DNA of 64,000 nucleotides from Streptomyces tubercidicus (GCF_027497495.1 NZ_CP114205.1:5518001-5582000), one strand, 5' to 3'; shown: positions 51,049 through 62,783, counted from the stretch's first letter. Numbers and translations are program-made. Notes: generated from the sequence alone by a model not told the origin.

Positions 51049-52566
51049 TCAGCGCACAGTTCGCGGCAGGCGCAGCGCGAGCAGGGTGGTGACCGCGACG
51101 ATCGCCAGTTGCGTCAGCAGCGTGGCGAGCAGGGCGTCGCGGATGCCGATGGACGGCAGCAGCGAGAGGAAGAGCGTGCCGAGCGTGGCCACGCCCAGGG
51201 CGAGGCCGGACTGCTGCGTGGTGACCATGACACCGCCGCCCACGCCCGCCTGCGTGACCGGCAGTTCGCTCAGCACGATGCGCATCAGCACCGGCATCAC
51301 CAAGCCCTGCCCGACGCCCAGGACGGCCATGCCCGGCGCGAGGCCGGCCACCGAGATCCCGGGCCAGCCCGCGTGCACGGTCAGCGCCAGCAGGGCCAGT
51401 CCGGTGCCCTGGATCAGCGAACCGGCGATCACCACCCGCCGCCCGAACCGCAGCACCAGCCGCGGACCGGCGAGCGAGGCGAGGAAGAAGGCGGCGCACA
51501 GCGGCGCCAGGGACACCCCGGCCGCGAACGGGCCGAAGTGCAGGCCGTTTTGGAGGGCGACCGCCACCGCGAACATGAAGCCGCCGAAGCCCAGCGTGAA
51601 CGGAACGAGCATGATGAGTCCGCTGTTCATGGAGGGGATGCGCAGCAGCGAGGGCGGGACCAGCGGCGTACGGCCGAGGCGCTCGGCCCGGCGCTCGACC
51701 AGTACGAACGCGGTGGCGGCAAAGGGGAAGACGGCCAGCAGGACCCAGGACCACAGCGGCCAGCCAGCCGCCCGGCCCTCGGTCAGCGGCAGCAGCAGGG
51801 TGATCAGGCTGGCGGCGAGCAGGGCCGTACCGGGGCCGTCCACCCGTGCCGGGTGCGGGGAGCGGGTCTCGGGGACCGTACGGGCGGCCAGCAGCCAGGC
51901 CGCGGCGGCTATCGGGACGTTCACCAGGAAGACCGCGCGCCAGCCGGTGCCCGCCAGGTCGACGGAGACCAGCAGCCCGCCGAGCACCTGGCCGACGGCG
52001 CTGGACACCCCGGCCGTGCCGCCGTACAGGCTGAGGGCCTTGGCGCGCCGCTTGCCCGTGGTCGTGGCCTGGATGGTGGCCAGTACCTGCGGCAGCAGCA
52101 GTGCGGCCGCGGCGCCCTGGGCGACCCGGGCGGCCACCAGCGTCCAGGCGTCCGGCGCCACACCGCAGGCCAGGGAGGTCAGACCGAAGGCGGCCAGGCC
52201 CCACAGGAACAGCCGGCGGCGGCCGACCATGTCGCCGAGCCGCCCGCCGATGACCAGCAGCATCGCGTAGGCGACGCCGTAACCGGCCACCACCATCTCC
52301 AGCATCGCCGGGCCCGCGTGCAGATCGTGGTCGATGGTCGGCAGGGCGACGTTGACGATGAAGAAGTCGATCAGGGGAAGCGCCGCGCCCAGCAGCACGG
52401 TCAGCAGGCCGAGCGGGGTCAGTACGGTCGTGGTCCGCTGGTGCTGCTGTGGGGCGGGGGTGGGGGCGGCCGGTGCCTCCGGGGTTGCCGGGGTCTGCGG
52501 AAACGCGGCATCCGGGGTGGTGGTCGGGGCGCCAAGGGGTGTGGCGGGGGCTTCCGTGGTGGTCAT
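51049..52566 (-). CDS. MFS exporter, DHA2 family
   Basis: 505 aa, 13-14 membrane segments after a 50-residue Thr/Pro/Ala-rich cytoplasmic N-terminus. PLIDFFIVNVALPTI, GGRLGDMVGRRRLFLWG and AGVSSAVGQVLGGLLV are DHA2 motifs (A, B and C). Drug or metabolite efflux is expected. Divergent from an XRE regulator across 122 bases, with a perfect operator-like inverted repeat between them. ATG start with a weak ribosome site; an in-frame GTG at 52587 is possible. Confidence 0.9.
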   Translation of the reverse strand: MTTTEAPATPLGAPTTTPDAAFPQTPATPEAPAAPTPAPQQHQRTTTVLTPLGLLTVLLGAALPLIDFFIVNVALPTIDHDLHAGPAMLEMVVAGYGVAYAMLLVIGGRLGDMVGRRRLFLWGLAAFGLTSLACGVAPDAWTLVAARVAQGAAAALLLPQVLATIQATTTGKRRAKALSLYGGTAGVSSAVGQVLGGLLVSVDLAGTGWRAVFLVNVPIAAAAWLLAARTVPETRSPHPARVDGPGTALLAASLITLLLPLTEGRAAGWPLWSWVLLAVFPFAATAFVLVERRAERLGRTPLVPPSLLRIPSMNSGLIMLVPFTLGFGGFMFAVAVALQNGLHFGPFAAGVSLAPLCAAFFLASLAGPRLVLRFGRRVVIAGSLIQGTGLALLALTVHAGWPGISVAGLAPGMAVLGVGQGLVMPVLMRIVLSELPVTQAGVGGGVMVTTQQSGLALGVATLGTLFLSLLPSIGIRDALLATLLTQLAIVAVTTLLALRLPRTVR

Positions 52567-52614
52567 TTGCGCTCGGGTATCGCTCACGGAGTCGACGATC
52601 GTCGACCGCTCAAC

Positions 52615-52646
52615 CGGGTACCAGAGTGTTCTTATCCTGGTACCCG
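52615..52646. promoter_or_regulatory. Operator-like inverted repeat between divergent MFS exporter and XRE regulator
   Basis: CGGGTACCAG and CTGGTACCCG are perfect arms separated by 12 bases. Centre-to-centre distance is about two helical turns. Half-sites GGTACCAG also appear upstream of the paralogous regulator gene near 59620. Confidence 0.75.
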
Positions 52647-52688
52647 CGCTACCTGGCAACCGGCTCGGGCCTGCGGCACCCTGGACCC

Positions 52689-53624
52689 ATGACCGTGCAT
52701 TCGCCCCTGTCGCAGACTGCCACAGGCCCCGGTGGCCCCGCCGCCCCGCCGTACGGCACCGCACCGCGCGATGACGCCGCCCGCCGGGCCGAGCTGGCCG
52801 CCTTTCTGCGCAGCCGACGGGAGCGGATCACGCCGGAGCAGGTCGGACTCCCGCGCGGCAGCCGCCGGCGCACGCCCGGTTTGCGCCGCGAGGAGGTCGC
52901 GCACCTGGGCGCGGTGGGGGTCACTTGGTACACGTGGCTTGAGCAGGCCCGTGACATCCATGTGTCGCCGCAGGTCCTGGACGCGGTGGCCCGTGCGCTG
53001 CTGCTCGACCGGGCCGAGCGCAGTCATCTGTTCGCGCTGGCGGGGGCGGTCGATCCGAAGCGCGGCACGGAGTGCACGGGTGTCACGCGTGAACTGCGGC
53101 AGCTTCTGCACCAGCTCGCGCCGTTCCCCGCGGTCGTCCAGAACAGCCGGTTCGACATCCTCGCCTACAACGGCACGTACGGCCGTCTGATGTGCGACCT
53201 GGATGCGCTGCCCGAGGAGGACCGCAACTGCATGTGGCTGGCGTTCACCCATGCCGAGTGGCGGGCGAGCGTGGGCGATCTGGAGGGCACGATGCGGCTG
53301 ATGGCCGCCAAGTTCCGGGCGTCGATGGCCGAGCATGTCGCCGAGCCGGCCTGGAAGGCGCTGCTCGCGCGGCTGATGGACGCCTCGCCGGAGTTCCGGG
53401 AGATCTGGGCGCAGCATGAGGTCATCCGCCCGGTCAGCTCCGTCAAACTCTTCCGGCATCCACGGGTGGGCACGCTGCAGCTGACCGCCACCAGCCTGTG
53501 GACGGGGCCCAACCCCGGCCCCAAGCTGCTGTCCTACACGCCCGTGGACGAGATGTCCCGGGAGCGGCTGGAGCAGCTGGCCGCGGAAGTGGCGGCGGAA
53601 CCGGCGGCGCTCGCCGCGGTGTGA
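52689..53624 (+). CDS. XRE-family regulator with MmyB-like ligand domain
   Basis: 311 aa. HTH part LAAFLRSRRERITPEQVGLP with RRRTPGLRREEVAHLGAVGVTWYTWLEQ is the MmyB-type HTH; C-terminal PAS-like ligand domain follows (FDILAYNGTYGRLMCDLDALPEEDRNCMWLAF, VGDLEGTMRLMAAKFRASM). It probably represses the divergent exporter and responds to a small ligand. It is paralogous to the gene at 58664-59575. Confidence 0.92.
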   Translation: MTVHSPLSQTATGPGGPAAPPYGTAPRDDAARRAELAAFLRSRRERITPEQVGLPRGSRRRTPGLRREEVAHLGAVGVTWYTWLEQARDIHVSPQVLDAVARALLLDRAERSHLFALAGAVDPKRGTECTGVTRELRQLLHQLAPFPAVVQNSRFDILAYNGTYGRLMCDLDALPEEDRNCMWLAFTHAEWRASVGDLEGTMRLMAAKFRASMAEHVAEPAWKALLARLMDASPEFREIWAQHEVIRPVSSVKLFRHPRVGTLQLTATSLWTGPNPGPKLLSYTPVDEMSRERLEQLAAEVAAEPAALAAV

Positions 53625-53849
53625 CCGTGACTGTACGGATGAGGGGCGGCCGTATGGGCGAGGGGCGCGGGCGGGGTCCCGTACGGCCGACGAGCCTCCC
53701 GGAGGACGATGAGGAATCAACTTCCCTCTCTGGTAAGACATCTGACACAGTGAATCCCCTCGCATCAGTGCGACAACGAGAGATGAATGGATCTCATTGC
53801 CGCGAGGTGACTGGATCTCGCTCGATGAGGTCTGCAGAGGGGGACTCGC

Positions 53850-54575
53850 GTGACATCAACCGACCCGGTGGAGCCGTCGTGGAACACGTCGGCACAGGCT
53901 CAGGACACCGCCGGGGGCCCGCCGCCCACGGCCCCACCGCCGCCGCCCGCCGCTCCGCCGCAAGCTCCGGCCGGTCCGCCAACTGCCGCCGATCCCCACC
54001 CCGATGTGGCACCGCCGACAGTGGCCCAGCCGGTCATCGGGGTCGATCTGCGGGTCAGCAAGCGGCTGCTCTGGATCGGTGATGCCTACTACCCGCTCCA
54101 GAACGTCGCGCGGGTGTATACGCTCACCATCCACCCCCGGCGCAAGGACGCCGTGGTGCTCTTCGTGAAACGCCTGCTGCTCCTCGGGCTGGCCACCGTT
54201 TTCCTCTTCCTGCTGTCGGCCATGGGCGGCGGCTTCGGGAGCAGCGACAGCGACTCCGGCGGGCTCACCGCCCTCGTGGTGATCGCCGCGGGCGCCGCGC
54301 TGGTCTACTCCCTTGTGGAGATGCTGAAGGTGCTCAGCGCGGCCCCGCACTTCGTCCTGGCCGTGGAGACGACGGGCTCCTCCACCGCAGTGGTGACCAG
54401 CCCCGACCCGGACCAACTACGGCGGCTCGCCCACCAGATCGCGCACGCGATCGAGAACCCGGAGGCGGAGTTCGTGGTGCGGGTGAACACCGTCTCGGTC
54501 AGCCCCAAGCACTACTACTTCGGGGACAACGTCAACATGTACGGCGGTACCGGCAACGTGGGGATGGCGAGCTGA
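53850..54575 (+). CDS. DUF6232-type membrane protein with C-terminal Gly/Asn motif
   Basis: 241 aa, GTG start after AGAGGGGG. The first 65 residues are Pro/Ala-rich and disordered. Then VDLRVSKRLLWIGDAYYPLQNVARV, as in DUF6232, two membrane helices (LFVKRLLLLGLATVFLFLLS and LTALVVIAAGAALVYSLVEML), and a cytoplasmic domain with VTSPDPDQLRRLAHQIAHAIENP. The C-terminus is KHYYFGDNVNMYGGTGNVGM, which resembles the N-terminus of the next protein. The stop overlaps the next ATG by one base (TGATG). I infer a two-component membrane unit; its function is not established. Confidence 0.8.
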   Translation: MTSTDPVEPSWNTSAQAQDTAGGPPPTAPPPPPAAPPQAPAGPPTAADPHPDVAPPTVAQPVIGVDLRVSKRLLWIGDAYYPLQNVARVYTLTIHPRRKDAVVLFVKRLLLLGLATVFLFLLSAMGGGFGSSDSDSGGLTALVVIAAGAALVYSLVEMLKVLSAAPHFVLAVETTGSSTAVVTSPDPDQLRRLAHQIAHAIENPEAEFVVRVNTVSVSPKHYYFGDNVNMYGGTGNVGMAS

Positions 54576-54934
54576 TGAGCGGGGACCAGCACTACTACCT
54601 GGGCAGCGGTGACCACGTCACCCTGCACGGCGGTTCGGGCAACGTCGGTATCGACAAGCGCGTCACCCCGGCCCCGGATCTGGCGCCTGCCGTCCAGGAG
54701 GCGCTCCGCGAACTCCTCTCCCTGATACAGGAGTTGCGTGCCCAGGTGCCGCAGGCCGGTGCTGTTGCCCTCGATGACTCGCTGCCCGCCCTCCGGGCCG
54801 AGGCGAACGTCCCGCAGCAGGAGCGCCATCGCGCGCTGTATGCCGTCGCGGGCATCGCCGCGACCTTCGGCGCGCTCGGCGTACCGATCGTCGAGGCCGT
54901 CAACAAGGTGCTGGGACTCCTGGGCACGCAGTAA
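54575..54934 (+). CDS. Partner protein with N-terminal Gly/Asn motif and hydrophobic C-terminus
   Basis: 119 aa, start overlapping the previous stop. QHYYLGSGDHVTLHGGSGNVGID at the start matches the end of the upstream protein: HYY.G, D.V and GG.GNVG are shared. The middle is a helical region (VQEALRELLSLIQELRAQVP, then VPQQERHRALYAVAGIAAT) and the end is a hydrophobic helix (AATFGALGVPIVEAVNKVLGL). No family is recognised. Translational coupling and the matched motif argue that the two proteins bind each other. Confidence 0.7.
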   Translation: MSGDQHYYLGSGDHVTLHGGSGNVGIDKRVTPAPDLAPAVQEALRELLSLIQELRAQVPQAGAVALDDSLPALRAEANVPQQERHRALYAVAGIAATFGALGVPIVEAVNKVLGLLGTQ

Positions 54935-55012
54935 GCACCGGCGCGCACCTCTTCCGTATGGTGCCAGGGGCCGGTCGGCGCCCCTGGGACCGCGGTCCGC
55001 CCGGCAGCGCCC

Positions 55013-56467
55013 CTACGACCGCGCACCCGCCGTACGGACCTCTTGGCTCTCGTCCTCGAACAGCACCGCTGTGCGGGCGGCCGTCGCCCTCGCCCAGCGG
55101 CCCGTGGTCAGGGCGCCGAGCAGCAGGACGGCCGCGCCGCAGCCTGCGATGATCCACCACGCCGGGCGGCCGGCCGCGAGGAAGGCGTCCGCAGTGGCGG
55201 CGGCATGTGCCCCGCTCGCCAATACGGCGCCGATCACCGCGACGCCTAGGGACTGGCCGATCTGTCTGCTGGTGGAGGCGACAGCGGCGGCCACCCCCGC
55301 CTGGGCGCGGGGCATCCCGGACACCGCGGTGTTGGTGATCGGCGCGTTGACCAGGCCGAATCCGATGCCGAACAGGACGTAGCCGGTGAACATCAGCGGG
55401 TACGTCGACTGCGCGTGGAAGGCCGCGAAGAGCAGCCCGCTGGCCCCCATTGCCGTACCGGCCAGAAGCAGTGGCAGACGGGGGCCACGGCTGCCGACCA
55501 GCCGTCCGGAGACCGGCGCGAAGATCAGCGTCATCCCGGCCATGGGGAGCATGTAGAGCCCGGCGTCCAAAGCGGACAGGCCGCGGATGTTCTGCAAGTA
55601 GAGCGTGTTGATGAAGAGGAAACCTGCCAGCGCGGCAAAGGCGCAGACCGCCACGACCGTGGCCCCGCTGAACGGTGCGCTGTGGAAGAACCGCAGGTCG
55701 ATGAGGGGTTCGCGGCGGCGTCGCTCATAGCCGATCAGACCGGCCAGGGAGGCCAGCGCGACCAGGACGAACGCCAGGATCTCCGGGGACGTCCAGCCGG
55801 CGTCCGGGGCCTCGATGATCGCGTACGTCAGCGAGCCGAGCAGCCCGATCACCAGCAGCTGGCCGATGGGGTCGACGCGGCGCGGCCGGGGGGCGCGTGA
55901 TTCGGGGACGTAGCGCAGGGTCAGGAAGAGCGCGAGTGCGCCGATCGGGACGTTGATCCAGAAGATCGAGCGCCAGCCGACGCTCTGCACCAGCAGCCCG
56001 CCGATCACCGGCCCGGCCGCCATGCTGATGCCGACGACACCGCCCCACGCCCCGATCGCACGGGCCCGCTCCCGCGGCTCGGTGAAGGTGTTGGTGATGA
56101 TCGACATCGCGACGGGGTTGAGCATCGAGCCGCCGACCGCCTGGACCATCCGGAAGACCACCAGCCATTCCAGGCTCGGCGCCAGACTGCACAGCAGCGA
56201 GCCGGCCGCGAAGACCACCAGTCCGATCATGAAGATCCGGCGCCGCCCGAGCCGGTCGGCGGTGGAGCCGGCCAGCATCAGCAGCGCCGCCAGCACCAGG
56301 GTGTAGGCGTCGATGGTCCACTGCATACCGGCGACCGAGGCATGCAGGTCGTGCTGGATGGACGGCAGGGCGACATTGAGGATGGTGTTGTCGAGGCTGA
56401 CGATCAGCAGGCTCATACAGCAGATCGCCAGCACCACAAGACGCCGTCGACGACTGAGCTCAGGCAT
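55013..56467 (-). CDS. MFS drug-resistance transporter, EmrB/QacA (DHA2) type
   Basis: 484 aa, 14 membrane segments. LIVSLDNTILNVALPSI (motif D1), GSTADRLGRRRIFMIGL (motif A) and WGGVVGISMAAGPVIGGLLV (motif C) are DHA2 hallmarks. It is divergent from dusB across 150 bases. The end has an acidic stretch (VLFEDESQEVR). No regulator is adjacent on its own strand. Confidence 0.92.
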   Translation of the reverse strand: MPELSRRRRLVVLAICCMSLLIVSLDNTILNVALPSIQHDLHASVAGMQWTIDAYTLVLAALLMLAGSTADRLGRRRIFMIGLVVFAAGSLLCSLAPSLEWLVVFRMVQAVGGSMLNPVAMSIITNTFTEPRERARAIGAWGGVVGISMAAGPVIGGLLVQSVGWRSIFWINVPIGALALFLTLRYVPESRAPRPRRVDPIGQLLVIGLLGSLTYAIIEAPDAGWTSPEILAFVLVALASLAGLIGYERRRREPLIDLRFFHSAPFSGATVVAVCAFAALAGFLFINTLYLQNIRGLSALDAGLYMLPMAGMTLIFAPVSGRLVGSRGPRLPLLLAGTAMGASGLLFAAFHAQSTYPLMFTGYVLFGIGFGLVNAPITNTAVSGMPRAQAGVAAAVASTSRQIGQSLGVAVIGAVLASGAHAAATADAFLAAGRPAWWIIAGCGAAVLLLGALTTGRWARATAARTAVLFEDESQEVRTAGARS

Positions 56468-56617
56468 GCTTGAACGCTACAACGATCCACCGTCACCGGC
56501 CCTGGCGGGGCCACTCGCAAGGTGCGGGACAATGGGAGGTCGCAGCGGCCGGTCCCGTACGGCCGCAGCCGCCCGCCCCGCCAACGGAAGCCGAAGAAAG
56601 CCGAAGGTATCGCCGCC

Positions 56618-57745
56618 ATGACTCTGCTGCAGATCGGTCCGCACGCGGTGCAGCCACCCGTGGTCCTCGCGCCGATGGCCGGGATCACCAATGCTCCGTT
56701 CCGGACCCTGTGCCGGGAGTTCAGCGGCGGCAAGGGCCTGTTCGTCAGCGAGATGATCACGACGCGGGCGCTGGTCGAACGCAACGAGAAGACCATGCAG
56801 CTGATCCATTTCGACGAGACCGAGAAGCCGCGCTCGATCCAGCTGTACGGCGTGGACCCGGACACCGTCGGCAAGGCCGTCCGCATGATCGCGGACGAGG
56901 ACCTCGCCGACCACATCGATCTGAACTTCGGCTGCCCGGTCCCGAAGGTGACCCGTAAGGGCGGCGGCTCGGCGCTCCCGTACAAGCGGAATCTGCTGCG
57001 CTCGATCCTCCGGGAGGCGGTGGCGAACGCGGGCGCGCTCCCGGTGACGATGAAGATGCGCAAGGGCATCGACGACGACCACCTCACCTATCTGGACGCG
57101 GGGCGGACCGCGGCCGAGGAGGGCATCACGGCGATTGCTCTGCACGGGCGCACCGCCGCCCAGCACTACGGCGGCACCGCCGACTGGGACGCCATCGCGC
57201 GCCTCAAGGAGCATGTCCCGGAGATCCCGGTGCTCGGCAACGGCGACATCTGGTCGGCCGAGGACGCCCAGCGGATGATGCGGGAGACCGGCTGTGACGG
57301 GGTGGTCGTGGGGCGCGGCTGCCTGGGGCGGCCGTGGCTGTTCGGCGATCTGGTCGCCGCCTTCGAGGGCACCGGCACCTTCGCCCAGCCGACGCTCAAG
57401 GAGGTTGCGGCCGTCATGCTGCGGCACGCCACCCTCCTCGGCGAGTGGATCGGCGACGAGGCGCGTGGCGTGATCGACTTCCGTAAGCATGTCGCCTGGT
57501 ACACCAAGGGCTTCTCGATCGGCTCCGAGATGCGCCGCGGTCTTGCGGTGACCTCCTCTCTCGACGAGCTGGACGCGCTGCTGTCCGAACTGGACCTGGA
57601 CCAGCCGTGGCCGGTGGGCGCGGACGGCCCGCGCGGCCGTACGTCGGGCCGCAACCGGGTCGTCCTGCCGGACGGCTGGCTGGACGACCCGTACGACTGC
57701 GCGGGCGTGGACACGGGCGCGGAGCTGGACACCTCGGGCGGCTGA
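56618..57745 (+). CDS. dusB: tRNA-dihydrouridine synthase DusB
   Basis: 375 aa. FMN TIM barrel with VVLAPMAGITNAPFR, DLNFGCPVPKVTRKGGGSAL (catalytic Cys in the FGCP motif), LHGRTAAQHYGG and VLGNGDIWSAEDAQRM. It reduces uridine to dihydrouridine in tRNA. Start chosen at the ATG with GAAGG upstream; the frame continues upstream without a family match. Confidence 0.95.
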   Translation: MTLLQIGPHAVQPPVVLAPMAGITNAPFRTLCREFSGGKGLFVSEMITTRALVERNEKTMQLIHFDETEKPRSIQLYGVDPDTVGKAVRMIADEDLADHIDLNFGCPVPKVTRKGGGSALPYKRNLLRSILREAVANAGALPVTMKMRKGIDDDHLTYLDAGRTAAEEGITAIALHGRTAAQHYGGTADWDAIARLKEHVPEIPVLGNGDIWSAEDAQRMMRETGCDGVVVGRGCLGRPWLFGDLVAAFEGTGTFAQPTLKEVAAVMLRHATLLGEWIGDEARGVIDFRKHVAWYTKGFSIGSEMRRGLAVTSSLDELDALLSELDLDQPWPVGADGPRGRTSGRNRVVLPDGWLDDPYDCAGVDTGAELDTSGG

Positions 57746-57896
57746 GCCTGCCGGGATGCCTCGGGCGGCTGAGCCCTGCCCGCCGGGAGCCGGCCGCTCC
57801 GCCGCGCTCCCTCCGGCCTACGGCACCCGTGTACCCGCGCGGCGTGTCGGCGCGCGGGAGCGGCCCGGTAGGAGGGGGCCGTCCTACCGTTTGACC

Positions 57897-57918
57897 CCGT
57901 ACGGGAGCGCTCGTACGG
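57897..57918. promoter_or_regulatory. Candidate promoter/operator of the MarR gene
   Basis: CCGTACG and CGTACGG, 7-bp arms with an 8-base spacer, start one base after TTGACC (57891-57896), a -35-like hexamer. The palindrome lies about 60 bases before the MarR start, a position expected for autoregulation. A 17-base direct repeat of the dusB end (57732-57748 and 57759-57775) lies further upstream. Confidence 0.5.
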
Positions 57919-57979
57919 CCGCCCGCCCCCGGTTCGGCAGGGAGCGGGCCGGCCCGCCCGAGAGGCCGAGGGAGTCGCT

Positions 57980-58555
57980 GTGGTGAGCGGGCACCGTTCC
58001 ATCGGGGATACGGAGAGGGCCGTGCAGGCCAAGATCGGGGACACCCCGGTCCGCCATGAGCGGATGGCCGCGGTCGCGCACCTCTACCGTGCCGCGGCCG
58101 CGGTACGGCAGCACTTCGAGAACTCCGTACTGCGCGGCGTCGAGCTGACCTGGACCTCCTTCGTCGTGCTGTGGGTGGTGTGGATCGGGGGCGAGCGGGA
58201 GACCCGCCTGGTCGCCGAGGAGGCCGGGATCTCCAAGGGCACGCTCACCGGCGTCGCCCGCACCCTCCAGAGCCGCGGTCTGCTGGAACGCAAGGACCAC
58301 CCGGCCGACGGCCGCCTCGCCCTGCTCGCGCTCACGCCCGAGGGCGAGCGGCTGATGGCCCGGGTCTTCCCGGAGTTCAACGCCGAGGAAGTCTTCGTCA
58401 CCGAGGGGCTGAGCGACGACGAGGCGCTGGACCTGGCGGATCTGCTGCGCCGGGTGGTGGAGCAGATCGAAACCCGGGGCGAGGACCGGCGGCTGGAGCT
58501 GCTGGACGGCCAGAACCCGCGTCCGCGGCGGAGCGGGCGGCGGGCCAAGAGGTAG
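57980..58555 (+). CDS. MarR-family transcriptional regulator
   Basis: 191 aa. LTWTSFVVLWVVWIGGERETRLVAEEAGISKGTLTGVARTLQSRGLLERKDHPADGRLALLALTPEGERL is a complete MarR winged helix with the DPxDGR-type wing. GTG start after GAGGGAG; the next codon is a second GTG. A basic C-terminal tail (RRSGRRAKR) is present. No obvious target next to it other than itself; the XRE regulator follows convergently. Confidence 0.9.
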   Translation: MVSGHRSIGDTERAVQAKIGDTPVRHERMAAVAHLYRAAAAVRQHFENSVLRGVELTWTSFVVLWVVWIGGERETRLVAEEAGISKGTLTGVARTLQSRGLLERKDHPADGRLALLALTPEGERLMARVFPEFNAEEVFVTEGLSDDEALDLADLLRRVVEQIETRGEDRRLELLDGQNPRPRRSGRRAKR

Positions 58556-58663
58556 CGGCCGGGCCGGGAGGAGGCAGAGGCCGGGGCAGAGACGGAAGCC
58601 GGGCCGGGAGACAGCGGCCAGTCCGGGAGGCGGGGGAGTCGCGGGCCGTAGTGGTGCGCCGGT

Positions 58664-59575
58664 TCAGCTCCCCTGGCGGCCCGCGCCGTCAGCCACCAGC
58701 CCCGCGGCGCCGACCTCCCGGTAGCGGCCGAGGAGTTCACCGATCACCTGGGCCGCCTCCCCGTCGGCCGGCGTATAGACCCACATCTTGGCGTCCGGGA
58801 CGGCCGTCGTCGTGAATCCGGTCGCCGTGATGGCGACCTCGCGGCCGTCGGCCGTCCGGAATCGTTTGCGGTGGGTGGCCAGGGCGGTGACGTCGTGCCG
58901 GGCCCACATCTCCACGAAGAGCGGGCTCGCCTCGGAGAGCTTCCGGATATACGCGCGCCAGTGTGGGTCATGCAGACGCCGGCCGAATTCGGCGCGCAAC
59001 TGGCCGACCATGAAGGAGACCTCACGCTCCCAGTCGACGAGTGGCCGGCACTCCTCGTCCGCCGTGAAGAGCCGCCACAGCACATTGCGGTCGGCCGGTG
59101 GCAGCAGCACCATACGGGGATCCAGCGCCGCATAGGCGTCGTTGAACGCCAGCACGTCATAACTGGCGGACACCAGGCCGGTCGGCAAGGGATTCAGCGC
59201 ATCCAGGATGGTCTGGGCCTCCGGCGGTAGCGGCTGCCCCGCCGGTGTGCGGGCCGCGGCGTCGGGGACCCCGGCGAGCCGGTGCAGATGCTCGCGTTCG
59301 GCCGGGCCGAGCAGCAGTGCACGGGCGATGGCATCGAGCACCTGCACACTCGGGTTGATGGCCCGGCCCTGTTCCAGCCACGTGTACCAGGCCACTCCGA
59401 CACCGGCACGCTGGGCGACCTCCTCGCGGCGCAGTCCCGGGGTGCGCCGCCGCGGGCCGCCGGGCAGTCCGACGTCCGCCGGTGTGATGCGCTCCCGGCG
59501 GAGCCGCAGAAAGGCGGCGAGTTCACCGCGCCGGGCGGCCGTGGCGGCTGGGGAACCGGGTGGGGTGCTGGACAC
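58664..59575 (-). CDS. XRE-family regulator with MmyB-like ligand domain, second copy
   Basis: 303 aa, GTG start. Same architecture as the regulator at 52689-53624: LAAFLRLRRERITPADVGLP, RRRTPGLRREEVAQRAGVGVAWYTWLEQGRAI, then a ligand domain with YDVLAFNDAYAALDPRMVLLPPADRNVLWRLF. Upstream are GGTTCCAG and GGTACCAG spaced by 8 bases, close to the half-sites of the paralogue. No exporter gene is beside it, so its target is unclear. Confidence 0.92.
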   Translation of the reverse strand: MSSTPPGSPAATAARRGELAAFLRLRRERITPADVGLPGGPRRRTPGLRREEVAQRAGVGVAWYTWLEQGRAINPSVQVLDAIARALLLGPAEREHLHRLAGVPDAAARTPAGQPLPPEAQTILDALNPLPTGLVSASYDVLAFNDAYAALDPRMVLLPPADRNVLWRLFTADEECRPLVDWEREVSFMVGQLRAEFGRRLHDPHWRAYIRKLSEASPLFVEMWARHDVTALATHRKRFRTADGREVAITATGFTTTAVPDAKMWVYTPADGEAAQVIGELLGRYREVGAAGLVADGAGRQGS

Positions 59576-60047
59576 GGCACCATCTTGCGGGACGTCGTGA
59601 TCCGGTTCCAGATACCGCCGGTACCAGGGTCAGGGGACTGGATACGTCCCTGAACGCTTTCCTTGATCACGTAGCCGTCGGTGGGTCCAAATGATGGAAC
59701 CCGGTCACACATGAGCGCGTGATTCTCGCCACCCCTGATAGGGGGTGCGCTCAGATGAGCGGATGGAAGAGGGCTCCATCTCTCCAATGGTGGCACCGGG
59801 TGCCACGCTTCATGTGTTCGAGTAATTAAGCCATTCGTGGCAGTGAGTAGCACAGATCCGCATCTTTGACTGCGTAGCGGAGTGATGCATTCAGGTAATG
59901 AAGCATGGTCCAAACGCGTGATCACTTTCGATCTGGTGGCGGACGACTGGTTACACGGGTATGTCGACCAAGTGGACGTACCCATACGCCTTCGATCTGG
60001 GTATGTTCCTCGCCGTCAGGGCAGCCCGTCGGCGAGGAGTCAGTGCC
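59576..60047 (+). other. 472-base region between XRE regulator and ppdK: structured leader
   Basis: No gene. Short hairpins lie at 59730-59747 (CACCCC/GGGGTG), 59748-59761 (CGCTCA/TGAGCG) and 59790-59806 (GTGGCAC/GTGCCAC). The 10-base TTCGATCTGG occurs at 59927-59936 and 59991-60000, and GGGTATGT at 59957-59964 and 59999-60006. A hairpin with arms CCTCGCCG and CGGCGAGG (60008-60037) carries part of the ppdK ribosome site GAGGAG at its base, so it could limit translation. Confidence 0.6.

Positions 60048-62783
<2,736 letters not shown>

Noticed and set aside
59961..60047. Upstream ATG extension of ppdK
   Set aside because: The residues do not resemble PPDK, the stretch forms the leader hairpin, and GTG at 60048 has a proper GAGGAG.
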